From the NCBI GenBank assembly GCA_938014865.1, contig CALLQJ010000164.1, positions 1 to 5,372 on the forward strand: DNA of 5,372 bases. The letters run 5' to 3'. Each line of letters opens with the position of its first letter. Positions within the stretch are counted from its first letter, which is position 1. The DNA comes from an uncultured Fastidiosipila sp. (GTDB taxonomy: Bacteria > Bacillota > Clostridia > Saccharofermentanales > Fastidiosipilaceae). The notes beneath the pieces are model-generated. The model saw only the letters and a program-made list of their open reading frames with translations, was not told where the DNA came from and did not search any database. A program made the position numbers and the translations under genes. Shown here piece by piece: positions 1 to 5,372 of this stretch.

Positions 1-108
1 GGAGTGATTAGTGAAATTACGATTAAGCTGCGGCCGCTGCCAAAATATGAAGGATATCATGCCCACCTGCGAAATGATCGTCACATCATTGGTCAGACGG
101 GTAATTAA
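1..108 (+). pseudogene. Fragment of FAD-linked oxidase (GlcD/AGPS-like), internal piece only
   Basis: Read from base 1 in frame, the plus strand gives GVISEITIKLRPLPKYEGY. This resembles the conserved segment near the end of the FAD-binding domain of FAD-linked oxidases (glycolate oxidase GlcD, alkyl-DHAP synthase), usually of the form G-(V/I)-(I/V)-(S/T)-E-(I/A)-T-(I/L)-(K/R)-L-x-P-x-P. After about base 57 the resemblance ends. The frame continues through sequence that belongs to the opposite-strand ABC gene and stops at TAA 106-108. Only about 19 residues of the family are visible, so the remainder lies off the window or was lost at a junction. The motif is short and the assignment rests on recall of the family, so it is moderately sure at best. 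If the match is real, the protein as it stands would be truncated and nonfunctional, or the join is artificial. Confidence 0.5.
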
Positions 109-444
109 GGACGGGACGGAAAAAAGGTCCAGCTGACTGAAGCTGAAGGTCTGAATTTTTTTATACAGCGCATCCCGAACGTTTGAACCGTAGCCGAACC
201 CCGCCTTCGCGCCGAAAAAAGCACTGGCTGATCCGCAGAGCAAGCCCCACAAGGCTACCAAAATCATGGTAATCCCGATGCGGGTGATATATGCGTTATC
301 CCCCGAAGGAATCCCTCTGTCAATAATTTCAGCCATAAGGAAAGGGGCCAGAATATCGGCAACGACTTCGAGTATCATCAGAATCGGACTCAAAATCGCA
401 TGCGTCTTATATTGACGCAAATAACGTCCCATTAAATGAAACAT
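1..444 (-). CDS. ABC exporter half-transporter (permease-ATPase), N-terminal part, cut by left edge
   Basis: The 148 visible residues match the start of the transmembrane domain of MdlB/MsbA-type ABC exporters, which pump drugs, lipids or peptides out of the cell using ATP and work as dimers. The start MFHLMGRYLRQYK is followed by hydrophobic helices at about residues 16-38 and 54-78. The coupling-region signature LITRLTNDVT (113-122) follows the QLDLF segment (104-108). No ATP-binding domain is in view, so substrate and partner cannot be judged. The start is ATG 444-442, preceded by an AAGAGGTGG ribosome binding site. After about residue 127 (below base 66) the reading stays open, but it no longer resembles the family, which should continue into the next helix. 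The last ~20 codons are probably foreign sequence joined to the gene. Transcription runs away from the sigma-factor operon. Confidence 0.8.
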   Translation of the reverse strand, partial: MFHLMGRYLRQYKTHAILSPILMILEVVADILAPFLMAEIIDRGIPSGDNAYITRIGITMILVALWGLLCGSASAFFGAKAGFGYGSNVRDALYKKIQTFSFSQLDLFSVPSLITRLTNDVTIISQVGMISFIFWQRPQLNRNFTNHS

Positions 445-512
445 AGGCCACCTCTTAAATTTTATTAATGTAATTTATGATATCGATCTCTGATTCCGGC
501 GTCAAAGCAATT

Positions 513-557
513 CCGGAAAAAAGCCGGGGATAAAGTCTCTTTCTGCCGGAAAAAAGC
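513..557. repeat. 12-bp direct repeat pair, CCGGAAAAAAGC
   Basis: Two exact copies occur at 513-524 and 546-557. Their starts are 33 bp apart, close to three helical turns, so both would lie on the same face of the DNA. They lie in the 5' region of the ABC transporter gene. A protein-binding site is possible, but two copies of an A-tract word may also be chance. Confidence 0.35.
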
Positions 558-568
558 GCTGCATTTTC

Positions 569-624
569 AAGCCGGGCTTCCGGACTCCGGGGCCCGCCCC
601 GGTGAAGAGCTTGGGACCGGGCTT
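569..624. other. GC-rich inverted repeat with inner hairpin
   Basis: The core is a perfect 6-bp hairpin: CCGGGG (587-592), loop CCCG, CCCCGG (597-602). Around it, AAGCCGGG (569-576) can pair with CCGGGCTT (617-624) with one mismatch. On the plus strand the fold is followed by TTGTTAATAT, which is terminator-like, but no plus-strand gene ends here. On the minus strand it would lie in the untranslated leader of the ABC transporter mRNA. Its role is unknown; a leader structure or a barrier between divergent promoters is possible. Confidence 0.35.
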
Positions 625-661
625 TTGTTAATATAGTGTAAATATTTGCTTTAATCTGCAA
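625..661. promoter_or_regulatory. AT-rich patch, candidate divergent promoter area
   Basis: This AT-rich stretch stands out in a GC-rich surrounding. On the plus strand TTGTTA (625-630) and TTTAAT (650-655) could serve as -35 and -10 elements, but the 19-base spacer is long. TATAGT (632-637) is an alternative -10. On the minus strand TTGCAG (661-656) with TATATT or CACTAT downstream is possible, at 20 or 17 bases. None of these is a strong match. If the sigma factor controls its own operon, as many ECF sigmas do, its real promoter would not look like this at all. Confidence 0.3.
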
Positions 662-705
662 CTTTCAGGGCCGGATGACGGCTTATAGGGTGAGAAGGCA
701 AAAGC

Positions 706-718
706 TCTCTTGAAGAGA
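706..718. repeat. 13-bp palindrome beside the sigma-factor ribosome binding site
   Basis: TCTCTT (706-711), a central G, and AAGAGA (713-718) form a perfect inverted repeat that ends where the AAAGGAG ribosome binding site begins. It could be an operator or a small RNA hairpin affecting initiation. It is short enough to be chance. Confidence 0.3.
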
Positions 719-732
719 AAGGAGTGCCTCCG

Positions 733-1287
733 ATGAACGACAAAGCGATCGTCGAGCTTTTTTGGCAGCGGGATGAGCGGGCGCTTCGGGAGTGTCAGAA
801 AAAATACAAGCACTACCTGGGGAAGATCGCCGTGAACATCCTCTCGGATTTTGAAGACAGCCGGGAAGTCACGAATGAGTGCTTGTGGCGCGCCTGGCGT
901 TCGATCCCGCCGCAGAAGCCGGACAATCTGGCCGCTTATCTGGCGAAAATTGCCCGGGAGACGGCCATCGACCGCCTCCGCAAAAAACACCGGCAAAAAC
1001 GTGAGCCGTCAAATTACACCCTCGCCCTGCATGAACTGGAAGACTGTCTTCCGGGCGGAAAATCCGTCGAGGAAGATCTGGACGAGGCGATGCTCAGCGA
1101 AAGTCTGGAGCGCTTTTTGCGGGGGCTGGCGCCGGACGCGCGGATTTGTTTTCTCTCAAAGTATTTTTTCTGTGATTCCATCCGGGACATTGCGGATGCG
1201 CAGCAGATGAGCGAAAGCAAAGTCAAAAGTATTTTATACCGCAGCCGCCTGGCGCTGCGCCGGCATCTGGAAGAGGAGGGTTTTTGA
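733..1287 (+). CDS. RNA polymerase sigma factor, ECF-type (sigma-70 family)
   Basis: This 184-residue protein has the size and two-domain layout of an ECF sigma factor, which directs RNA polymerase to a small set of promoters in response to a signal, often from outside the cell. Region 2 spans about residues 5-90 and includes the polymerase-binding helix part NILSDFEDSREVTNECLWRA and the DNA-contacting part AYLAKIARETAIDRLRKKHR. Region 4 spans about 120-180, with a helix-turn-helix around 148-172 (SIRDIADAQQMSESKVKSILYRSR). A GTG at 724 would add three residues (M-P-P), but it overlaps the GGAG of the ribosome binding site. ATG 733 lies eight bases after GGAG (721-724) and is the better start. 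The stop is one base before the next ATG, so the two genes form an operon. The likely partner is the membrane protein encoded next. Promoter targets are unknown. Confidence 0.9.
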   Translation: MNDKAIVELFWQRDERALRECQKKYKHYLGKIAVNILSDFEDSREVTNECLWRAWRSIPPQKPDNLAAYLAKIARETAIDRLRKKHRQKREPSNYTLALHELEDCLPGGKSVEEDLDEAMLSESLERFLRGLAPDARICFLSKYFFCDSIRDIADAQQMSESKVKSILYRSRLALRRHLEEEGF

Positions 1288-1288
1288 A

Positions 1289-2680
1289 ATGAAAGCCGAA
1301 GATTTAAGCAAAGCACTAAACAGTATTGATGAAGAAATATTGGAAGACGTGATCCGGGCACGGGAAAGCAAGAGCGAAAAAAAGAAAAGGAAAGCGTCAC
1401 TTCGCCCGTTCTTTTCCCGCCTGCTCCCCGCGTTAGGCGCGGCGGCGCTGCTGCTGCTTCTCGTGTTCGGGATCCGCTTTTTGCCGGAACGCCTCGGCCG
1501 GCGGCAGGAGGGGCCCCTGCCGGACAGCGGGGATCTTCCGCTTCGGACGCTCCCGGAAATCACTGCAGGCGGCGCCGGATTTCACGGCTATCTTGCCGAA
1601 GACATAGCGCATTATGACAACCTGAATCCCTGGAGCGAAGAGGCCGCTCTGAAGACCCTGCCGGTTTTTGAAAATACCCTGCATTACGATGAGACGGGCC
1701 GGGCCGAAAATCCCGACTTGGAGAAAATGCAAGCCGTCTTAAAAGAAGAGATCCGCCGCCTGGGCTATGCGGAAGAAGACTTTGTCTTTTCCGATGATAC
1801 ACCGGACGAGGCACGCCGCAAGGCCATTAAAGAAACGTATGCAAAAGAAGGCCGGGCGCTTCCGGAAGACATTTTTGAAGCGCGGCATTTTTATGCCGAC
1901 AGCAAAAAATGTTCTCTGGAGGTCGACAGTGAGCTGAGCGTCCGGCTCTTTTATCCGGACGGCTTGGAGCTTCCCGAAGCGAAGCGTTCGCTGCCGTCTG
2001 CCCCGCCCGAATCCCTGCTTGAAAGCGGCCGATACATCGCCGCCGAATTTCCGGATCTTCTGGCCCTTAAAACGCCCCGCCTCGGCCTCCGGGACAAAGA
2101 GCCGGCTGTCGATTCGAGGCTCAATACGCAGCTCTTCTTTTATGAAGGCGACGGCAGTCTTGAAGAGCAGATTTTGCACTATAATTTCTATCCGATTCGG
2201 GTCACAACGAATGCGGAAGGCAATCTGCGCTCACTTTGCTTTTGCCGGAAAGACCTGAGCCGTAAAGTCGGCGATTATCCGCTGATCAGCGTCGAAGAGG
2301 CCCGAAGGCTGCTGGAAAGCGAAGCTTATCGGAGTACCTATGGAGGGGATCTGCCGCAGGAACTTAAGATTGCCCGGGCCGAAATTCTTTATTCCGGCCG
2401 GATAAGCCAAAAGTATTTCCTGCCCTACTATCGTTTTCTCGTGGAGACAGAGCTGCCGCCTGACGCGCTCGAAGCCGGCGTCTCCGATCCGACGGGCAAA
2501 AATGAGACGCGTAAGGAAACGGCCGAAGCATCGAGCGGCCGAAGCGGGACTTCCGCTTCCGGCGGTCAAACGCAAGCTTCCGATACCGGCGAGCTCTCCC
2601 TTTACCTGGTCTTTTATGTGCCGGCCGTTTCCGGAGACTATATCGAAAACATGCCGCAGGCGCCCGCCGCGGCAAAGTGA
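1289..2680 (+). CDS. Single-pass membrane protein, probable anti-sigma/sensor partner of the sigma factor
   Basis: The 463-residue protein has a short cytoplasmic N-terminus (1-40) with the acidic helix ALNSIDEEILEDVIRARE and then a lysine/arginine-rich stretch. One transmembrane helix follows at about 43-64 (LLPALGAAALLLLLVFGIRF), then a large outer portion. N-terminal helices with an I-D-(D/E)-(D/E)-(I/L)-(L/I)-E pattern are typical of membrane proteins encoded right after ECF-like sigma factors in Clostridia, so I infer it binds and restrains the sigma factor. It lacks the H-x3-C-x2-C zinc motif of ZAS anti-sigma proteins. The outer part ends with FLPYYRFLVETELP (377-390), a Ser/Gly/Thr-rich linker (about 395-433), and LYLVFYVPAVSGDYIENMP (438-456), a split beta-like segment I do not assign to a named domain. 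The ribosome binding site GAGGAGGG lies inside the end of the sigma gene, so translation may be coupled. The signal it senses is unknown. Confidence 0.7.
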   Translation: MKAEDLSKALNSIDEEILEDVIRARESKSEKKKRKASLRPFFSRLLPALGAAALLLLLVFGIRFLPERLGRRQEGPLPDSGDLPLRTLPEITAGGAGFHGYLAEDIAHYDNLNPWSEEAALKTLPVFENTLHYDETGRAENPDLEKMQAVLKEEIRRLGYAEEDFVFSDDTPDEARRKAIKETYAKEGRALPEDIFEARHFYADSKKCSLEVDSELSVRLFYPDGLELPEAKRSLPSAPPESLLESGRYIAAEFPDLLALKTPRLGLRDKEPAVDSRLNTQLFFYEGDGSLEEQILHYNFYPIRVTTNAEGNLRSLCFCRKDLSRKVGDYPLISVEEARRLLESEAYRSTYGGDLPQELKIARAEILYSGRISQKYFLPYYRFLVETELPPDALEAGVSDPTGKNETRKETAEASSGRSGTSASGGQTQASDTGELSLYLVFYVPAVSGDYIENMPQAPAAAK

Positions 2681-2718
2681 AGCCGCAAAGACCTTAGAGA
2701 AATTTTAAAGCCGCAGGC

Positions 2719-2755
2719 AAAAAGCCCCGCCTTTTCCGAAAAAAGGCGAGGCTTT
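2719..2755. terminator. Bidirectional terminator between the sigma operon and gpmI
   Basis: AAAGCCCCGCCTTTT (2721-2735) pairs with AAAAGGCGAGGCTTT (2741-2755) around a 5-base loop. The single odd position is a C/A mismatch in plus-strand RNA but a G-U pair in minus-strand RNA. On the minus side the stem is followed by five T (2723-2719); on the plus side only by TTTGT. It should serve both convergent genes, and gpmI better. Confidence 0.85.
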
Positions 2756-2788
2756 GTCATGCACGATATGCTGCAGCGCAGCCGCTTT

Positions 2789-4369
2789 TTATTTGACCAT
2801 CTTCTCTTCCCAGACCTCCGGCGGCTCCAGGCCCATCAGCGTGACCAGCGTCGGGGCGACATTGGCCAGGCCGTACTTGCCGTCAGCAAACTGCCATTCA
2901 TGCTTATCGTCAACAATGATAAACGGCACGGGGTTCAGGGAGTGCGAGGTCTTCGGCACATCCGGATCGTCCGCATTCTTTTTCTTCTGAATCATATCAT
3001 CGGCATTGCCGTGATCCGCGGTGACCACCAAGGTGTAGCCGAGTTTCTTGGCGGCTTCATAAATTCTTCCGACCGCCAGATCAACTGCCTCAACGGCCAT
3101 CTGCACCGAACGGAAGACACCGGTATGACCGACCATGTCGCCGTTGGCAAAGTTGCAGCGGATGAAGCCGTATTCCCCGTCTTCCATGGCCGCAATCACC
3201 TGATCGGCAATCTCGGCGGATTTCATCCAGGGTCTCTGCTCGAAGGGCACCTTGTCCGATGCGACTTCCACATATTTTTCCAGCTTCTCATCGACGTAGC
3301 CGGAGCGGTTGCCGTTCCAGAAATACGTCACGTGCCCGTACTTCTGCGTCTCGGAGCAGGCGAATTCTTTCACGCCTTTCGACACCAGGAATTCGGTCAG
3401 CGTATGCTTGATTTCCGGCGGGTTCACCAGATACTTCTCGGGGATATGCATATCGCCGTCATATTCAAGCATGCCGGCATAAACGACGTCCGGTTTTCTT
3501 ACGCGGTCGAAATACGGGAAATCCTCTTGATCAAAGGCCATGGAAATCTCGATGGCCCGGTCGCCTCTGAAGTTATAGAAGACCACGCTGTCGCCGTCTT
3601 CAATCGTGCCGACCGGCTTCTCATTTTCGGCAATCACGAAAGGCGGCAGATCCTGGTCCATCAGCCCGGTTTCTTCCCGCAGCGTATTGTAGGCTTCTTC
3701 GGCGGAAGCAAAGTAACGGCCTTCGCCCAGAACGTGGGTCTTCCAGCCGAGCTCCACCATGCCCCAGTCCGCTTTGTAACGGTCCATGGTAATCTTCATG
3801 CGCCCGCCGCCGGAAGCAAAACGTGCGTTGAAGTTCTCATCATTCACATCTTTGAAAAAGGCTTCCATATCTTGGATATAGCCCAGAGCCGAGGTCGGCG
3901 GCACATCACGTCCGTCGAGCAGGGCATGCACCCTCACCGTCTTCACGCCTTCGTCTTTAGCTTCTTTGATCAGCGCTTTGAGATGGGAAATATTAGAGTG
4001 CACGTTGCCGTCGGAAAGAAGGCCTATAAAATGCATCGTGCCATCATGCTCTTTCACCTGAGCAATGAGTTCCTTCCAGACCTCAGACTCAAAAATGCGC
4101 CCGCTTTCGATCGATTCATTGACCAGCTTGGCGCCCTGCGCGTAAATCTGCCCGCAGCCTAAAGCGTTGTGGCCGACTTCGCTGTTGCCCATATCTTTAT
4201 CGGTGGGCAGTCCGACCGCCGTGCCGTGTGCCTTAATGGCGGTATGCGGATACTTCGCCGTCAGGGCATCTAAAACCGGCGTTTTAGCCGCTTTTACGGC
4301 GTCGCCTTCCGCCTTCGGCGAAATGCCCACACCGTCCATAATAATAAGTACTGTTTTATTAATGTCCAT
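2789..4369 (-). CDS. gpmI: 2,3-bisphosphoglycerate-independent phosphoglycerate mutase
   Basis: This cytoplasmic enzyme interconverts 3- and 2-phosphoglycerate in glycolysis and gluconeogenesis, using a phosphoserine intermediate and two metal ions, usually Mn2+. The 526-residue protein is full length, near the usual 510-550. The alkaline-phosphatase-type catalytic domain is split around an inserted phosphotransferase domain (about 80-310). Visible key residues are D12 in IIMDGVG, nucleophile S63 in MGNSEVGHN, H124 in DGNVHSN, R154-D155 in LDGRDVPPTS, R268/R271 in NFRGDRAIE, K343 in TQKYGHVTYFWNG, D411/H415 in NFANGDMVGHTG, D452/H453 in TADHGN, and H476 in TSHSLNPVP. The segment GGGRMKITMDRYKADWG replaces the more familiar YYAMDRDxRW form; I believe this marks a known subgroup. 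ATG 4369-4367 follows AGAGGTG with a 7-base gap. It appears to be transcribed alone, ending at the hairpin at 2719-2755. Confidence 0.97.
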   Translation of the reverse strand: MDINKTVLIIMDGVGISPKAEGDAVKAAKTPVLDALTAKYPHTAIKAHGTAVGLPTDKDMGNSEVGHNALGCGQIYAQGAKLVNESIESGRIFESEVWKELIAQVKEHDGTMHFIGLLSDGNVHSNISHLKALIKEAKDEGVKTVRVHALLDGRDVPPTSALGYIQDMEAFFKDVNDENFNARFASGGGRMKITMDRYKADWGMVELGWKTHVLGEGRYFASAEEAYNTLREETGLMDQDLPPFVIAENEKPVGTIEDGDSVVFYNFRGDRAIEISMAFDQEDFPYFDRVRKPDVVYAGMLEYDGDMHIPEKYLVNPPEIKHTLTEFLVSKGVKEFACSETQKYGHVTYFWNGNRSGYVDEKLEKYVEVASDKVPFEQRPWMKSAEIADQVIAAMEDGEYGFIRCNFANGDMVGHTGVFRSVQMAVEAVDLAVGRIYEAAKKLGYTLVVTADHGNADDMIQKKKNADDPDVPKTSHSLNPVPFIIVDDKHEWQFADGKYGLANVAPTLVTLMGLEPPEVWEEKMVK

Positions 4370-4559
4370 ATTGATTCACCTCTGTAATCTGTGCTCGCCG
4401 CAGGTATTCAAGGCTTACAAAAGCCCCTGCAGGAGCAGCCGTTATGATAAATTTCACACGATTTAAAATCCTTTGGCGATTTTTCAGGCGCTTTTGCCGA
4501 GGACTTATCCGTTTTGCTCTAAAATTCGGGCAGGAATGGAAAAATTTTTAGTCATCTGC
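4370..4559. other. gpmI upstream region, promoter not clearly resolved
   Basis: These 190 bases lie between gpmI and the terminator of the gene behind it, so the gpmI promoter should be here. The best minus-strand -10 is TATCAT (4449-4444, five of six matches), but no good -35 stands at the right distance. Two small hairpins could form in the leader: GGCTT/AAGCC (about 4412-4425) and GCTCC/GGGGC around the TGCA centre (about 4424-4437); they overlap by a base or two and so compete. An AAAAATTTTT tract (4540-4549) may bend the DNA. I see no gene here and no riboswitch that I recognise. Confidence 0.4.
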
Positions 4560-4594
4560 AAAAGAAAAACCCGCCCTCCGAAAGGAAAGACGGG
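4560..4594 (-). terminator. Rho-independent terminator of the small charged-protein gene
   Basis: In minus-strand RNA, CCCGUCUUUCC (4594-4584) pairs with GGAGGGCGGG (4579-4570) across a UUUC loop, using several G-U pairs and one bulged U. It is followed at once by TTTTTCTTTT (4569-4560). The G-U pairs work only in this direction, so it belongs to the gene ending at 4626. Confidence 0.8.
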
Positions 4595-4625
4595 CCGTGT
4601 AATCATTCTGAAAAGCCATCGCTTC

Positions 4626-4889
4626 TTATTCCTGAATGTCTACGTTTTCCGCCGGACCCTCGTCAGCCTCAGGCCGGGCATCTTCCGGCTGCTCATCCGA
4701 AACGGGACGGTCGCCGTATACTTGCTGATGGTCTTCGTACGATTCCGAATCCAGACGATTGACTCTTGAATCTTCAGGATTTGCGACGTGCAGGCTGCCT
4801 TGTGCCTCCTGCTCTTCCATCGTCAAATTCTTTTTATCGACATACATCGGATCTTTTTCTTTATTCTTTTTGTCTTGTTTGTCTGCCAT
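4626..4889 (-). CDS. Small, highly charged, probably disordered hypothetical protein (87 aa)
   Basis: I do not recognise this family. The start ATG 4889-4887 is chosen because AAGGAGG stands seven bases before it. A longer reading from 4997 would begin inside the promoter region and add a 36-residue leader with no ribosome binding site that I can see. The protein has a lysine-rich head (MADKQDKKNKEKD, 1-13), a middle part with KKNLTMEEQEAQG (19-31) and RVNRLDSESYEDHQ (42-55), and an acidic, proline-containing tail (61-87). It has no cysteine, tryptophan, signal peptide or membrane segment, so it is soluble and likely unfolded alone. It has its own promoter and terminator, which suggests a single-gene unit, perhaps well expressed. 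A role in stress, nucleic-acid or ribosome association is conceivable from charge alone but unsupported. Confidence 0.75.
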   Translation of the reverse strand: MADKQDKKNKEKDPMYVDKKNLTMEEQEAQGSLHVANPEDSRVNRLDSESYEDHQQVYGDRPVSDEQPEDARPEADEGPAENVDIQE

Positions 4890-4917
4890 TTGCTGACCTC
4901 CTTGACTGAGTACTTTT

Positions 4918-4946
4918 ATTTTAGCACGCTCCGTCCGGGATGTCGG
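4918..4946 (-). promoter_or_regulatory. Sigma-A-type promoter of the 87-aa protein gene
   Basis: On the minus strand CCGACA (4946-4941, four of six to TTGACA) and TAAAAT (4923-4918, five of six to TATAAT) are exactly 17 bases apart. A run of A and T (about 4958-4977) lies just upstream and could act as an UP element. Transcription would begin about 4911, giving a leader of roughly 20 bases that holds the AAGGAGG site. Confidence 0.65.
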
Positions 4947-4997
4947 ATCATATGTTTCATTTTTAAAATTTTTTTTACGGCAGCAAGGAAGCAGCAC

Positions 4998-5372
4998 TCA
5001 GAAGCCGAAATATTCCTTAATAGCGGGAATGTCTTTATCCTGCGCCGACTCTATCAGGAAATCGAGCCCCGGCTTGGCCTCGGCCAGCTTTTTAATATGG
5101 CTGTAGTCCATGCGTCCCGATGCCGCCGGCAGATCCTTTTTTCTGCCGTCGACGATCTCGTAATCTTTCACATGCACCACGGCCAGACGGTCCCCGAGCC
5201 GATCGAGGAAATCCTGCCACATCGCTTCGCGCCCGTCCTCCTTCGAAGGATCCAGGAGATTAACCGGATCATAAATCACCCGGAGATTCTCGCTCGGATA
5301 ACGCTCCAGGAGCTTGCACATCTTGTCGGCATTGTAGATGGTATGCCCGTAAACCGGCTCGATGGCCACGCA
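4998..5372 (-). CDS. Sugar phosphate isomerase/epimerase-like TIM barrel, C-terminal part, cut by right edge
   Basis: The 124 visible residues match the C-terminal half of the xylose isomerase-like TIM barrel family (AP endonuclease 2 / sugar phosphate isomerase-epimerase), metal-dependent cytoplasmic enzymes acting on sugars, inositols or keto-acids. Counting from the edge, the expected metal or substrate residues are E5 in AIEPVYGHT, D35 in IYDPVNLLD, H67 in VVHVKDY and E108 in LIESA. The segment SGRMDYSHIKKL corresponds to the usual G-x-(L/M)-D-Y stretch before the last strands. A GTG at 5369 is internal, since the preceding codon is open and a family start would be some 130-150 residues upstream, so the real start is beyond the window. 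The stop is TGA 5000-4998. No clear terminator follows, so some transcripts may run into the 87-aa protein gene 108 bases downstream. The substrate cannot be told from this part. Confidence 0.85.
   Translation of the reverse strand, partial: CVAIEPVYGHTIYNADKMCKLLERYPSENLRVIYDPVNLLDPSKEDGREAMWQDFLDRLGDRLAVVHVKDYEIVDGRKKDLPAASGRMDYSHIKKLAEAKPGLDFLIESAQDKDIPAIKEYFGF

Larger units (their letters stand above)
445..732. other. Divergent intergenic region with structured and repeated elements
   Basis: These 288 bases separate the leftward ABC transporter gene from the rightward sigma-factor gene, so both promoters should lie here. I see no convincing gene. A minus-strand reading of 68 codons (661-455) would begin with TTG and has no ribosome binding site. 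Visible elements are a 12-bp direct repeat CCGGAAAAAAGC at 513-524 and 546-557, starts 33 bp apart; a GC-rich fold at 569-624; an AT-rich patch at about 623-657; and a 13-bp palindrome at 706-718. Any of these could bind regulators, but nothing in the sequence identifies one. Confidence 0.6.

Noticed and set aside
30..37. NotI recognition sequence GCGGCCGC near the left edge, considered as a cloning-vector remnant
   Set aside because: It sits inside the FAD-oxidase-like reading (L-R-P-L), which explains it as ordinary coding sequence; no other vector or linker sequence is seen.
455..661. 68-codon minus-strand frame upstream of the ABC transporter gene
   Set aside because: It would start with TTG inside the AT-rich promoter-like patch, has no ribosome binding site, runs through the GC-rich fold, and resembles no known protein.
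1014..1563. Several 100-130 codon minus-strand frames opposite the sigma and membrane-protein genes
   Set aside because: They overlap well-supported plus-strand genes, have arginine/serine-rich shadow composition, and match no known family.
2759..4162. 467-codon open frame on the plus strand opposite gpmI
   Set aside because: It lies almost wholly antisense to an unmistakable gpmI, has no recognisable domain, and begins inside the terminator area without a ribosome binding site. It is a product of codon bias in the real gene.
4890..4997. Upstream extension of the 87-aa protein to a 123-residue form
   Set aside because: The added stretch covers the promoter and ribosome binding site found for ATG 4889 and itself lacks a visible ribosome binding site.
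4979..4998. Possible terminator hairpin after the sugar isomerase-like gene
   Set aside because: The GCAGC words there are direct, not inverted, repeats, so no stable stem forms; the following A/T run alone is not a terminator on this strand.

Overview
The window looks like a chromosomal piece of a moderately GC-rich Bacillota (Firmicutes, probably Clostridia). This rests on strong Shine-Dalgarno sites (AAGGAGG, GAGGAGGG, AGAGGTG), compact genes with hairpin/T-tract terminators, and a sigma factor paired with a single-pass membrane protein in the style common in that group. I cannot name the species.

Left edge (1-444): the minus strand carries the N-terminal part of an ABC exporter half-transporter, starting at 444 and running off the left edge. 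Its family-like sequence stops around 60-66. The first ~57 bases instead read, on the plus strand, as a piece of an FAD-linked oxidase (GlcD/AGPS-like). The edge is therefore a junction of two unrelated, oppositely oriented gene fragments. A chimeric assembly or amplification join is the simplest explanation; a real rearrangement is the alternative.

Region 445-732 is a divergent intergenic region. It has an AT-rich promoter-like patch, a GC-rich fold, a 12-bp direct repeat and a 13-bp palindrome next to the ribosome binding site of the next gene.

Region 733-2680 (plus strand) is a two-gene operon: an ECF-type sigma factor and, one base after its stop codon, a 463-residue single-pass membrane protein that is probably its anti-sigma or signal-sensing partner. 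A hairpin terminator (2719-2755) separates it from the convergent gpmI gene.

Region 2789-4369 (minus strand) is a complete gpmI, the cofactor-independent phosphoglycerate mutase of glycolysis/gluconeogenesis, with all expected catalytic residues. Behind it, also on the minus strand, lie a small 87-residue highly charged protein with its own well-formed promoter, ribosome binding site and terminator (4560-4946), and the C-terminal part of a sugar phosphate isomerase/epimerase-like TIM barrel running off the right edge (4998-5372).

The genes do not form one pathway. Metabolic housekeeping genes (gpmI, the sugar isomerase-like gene) flank an extracytoplasmic-signalling module. I see no tRNA, rRNA, CRISPR array, insertion sequence or phage gene. 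The points most worth a second look are the left-edge junction, the uncharacterised outer domain of the putative anti-sigma protein, and the small charged protein.
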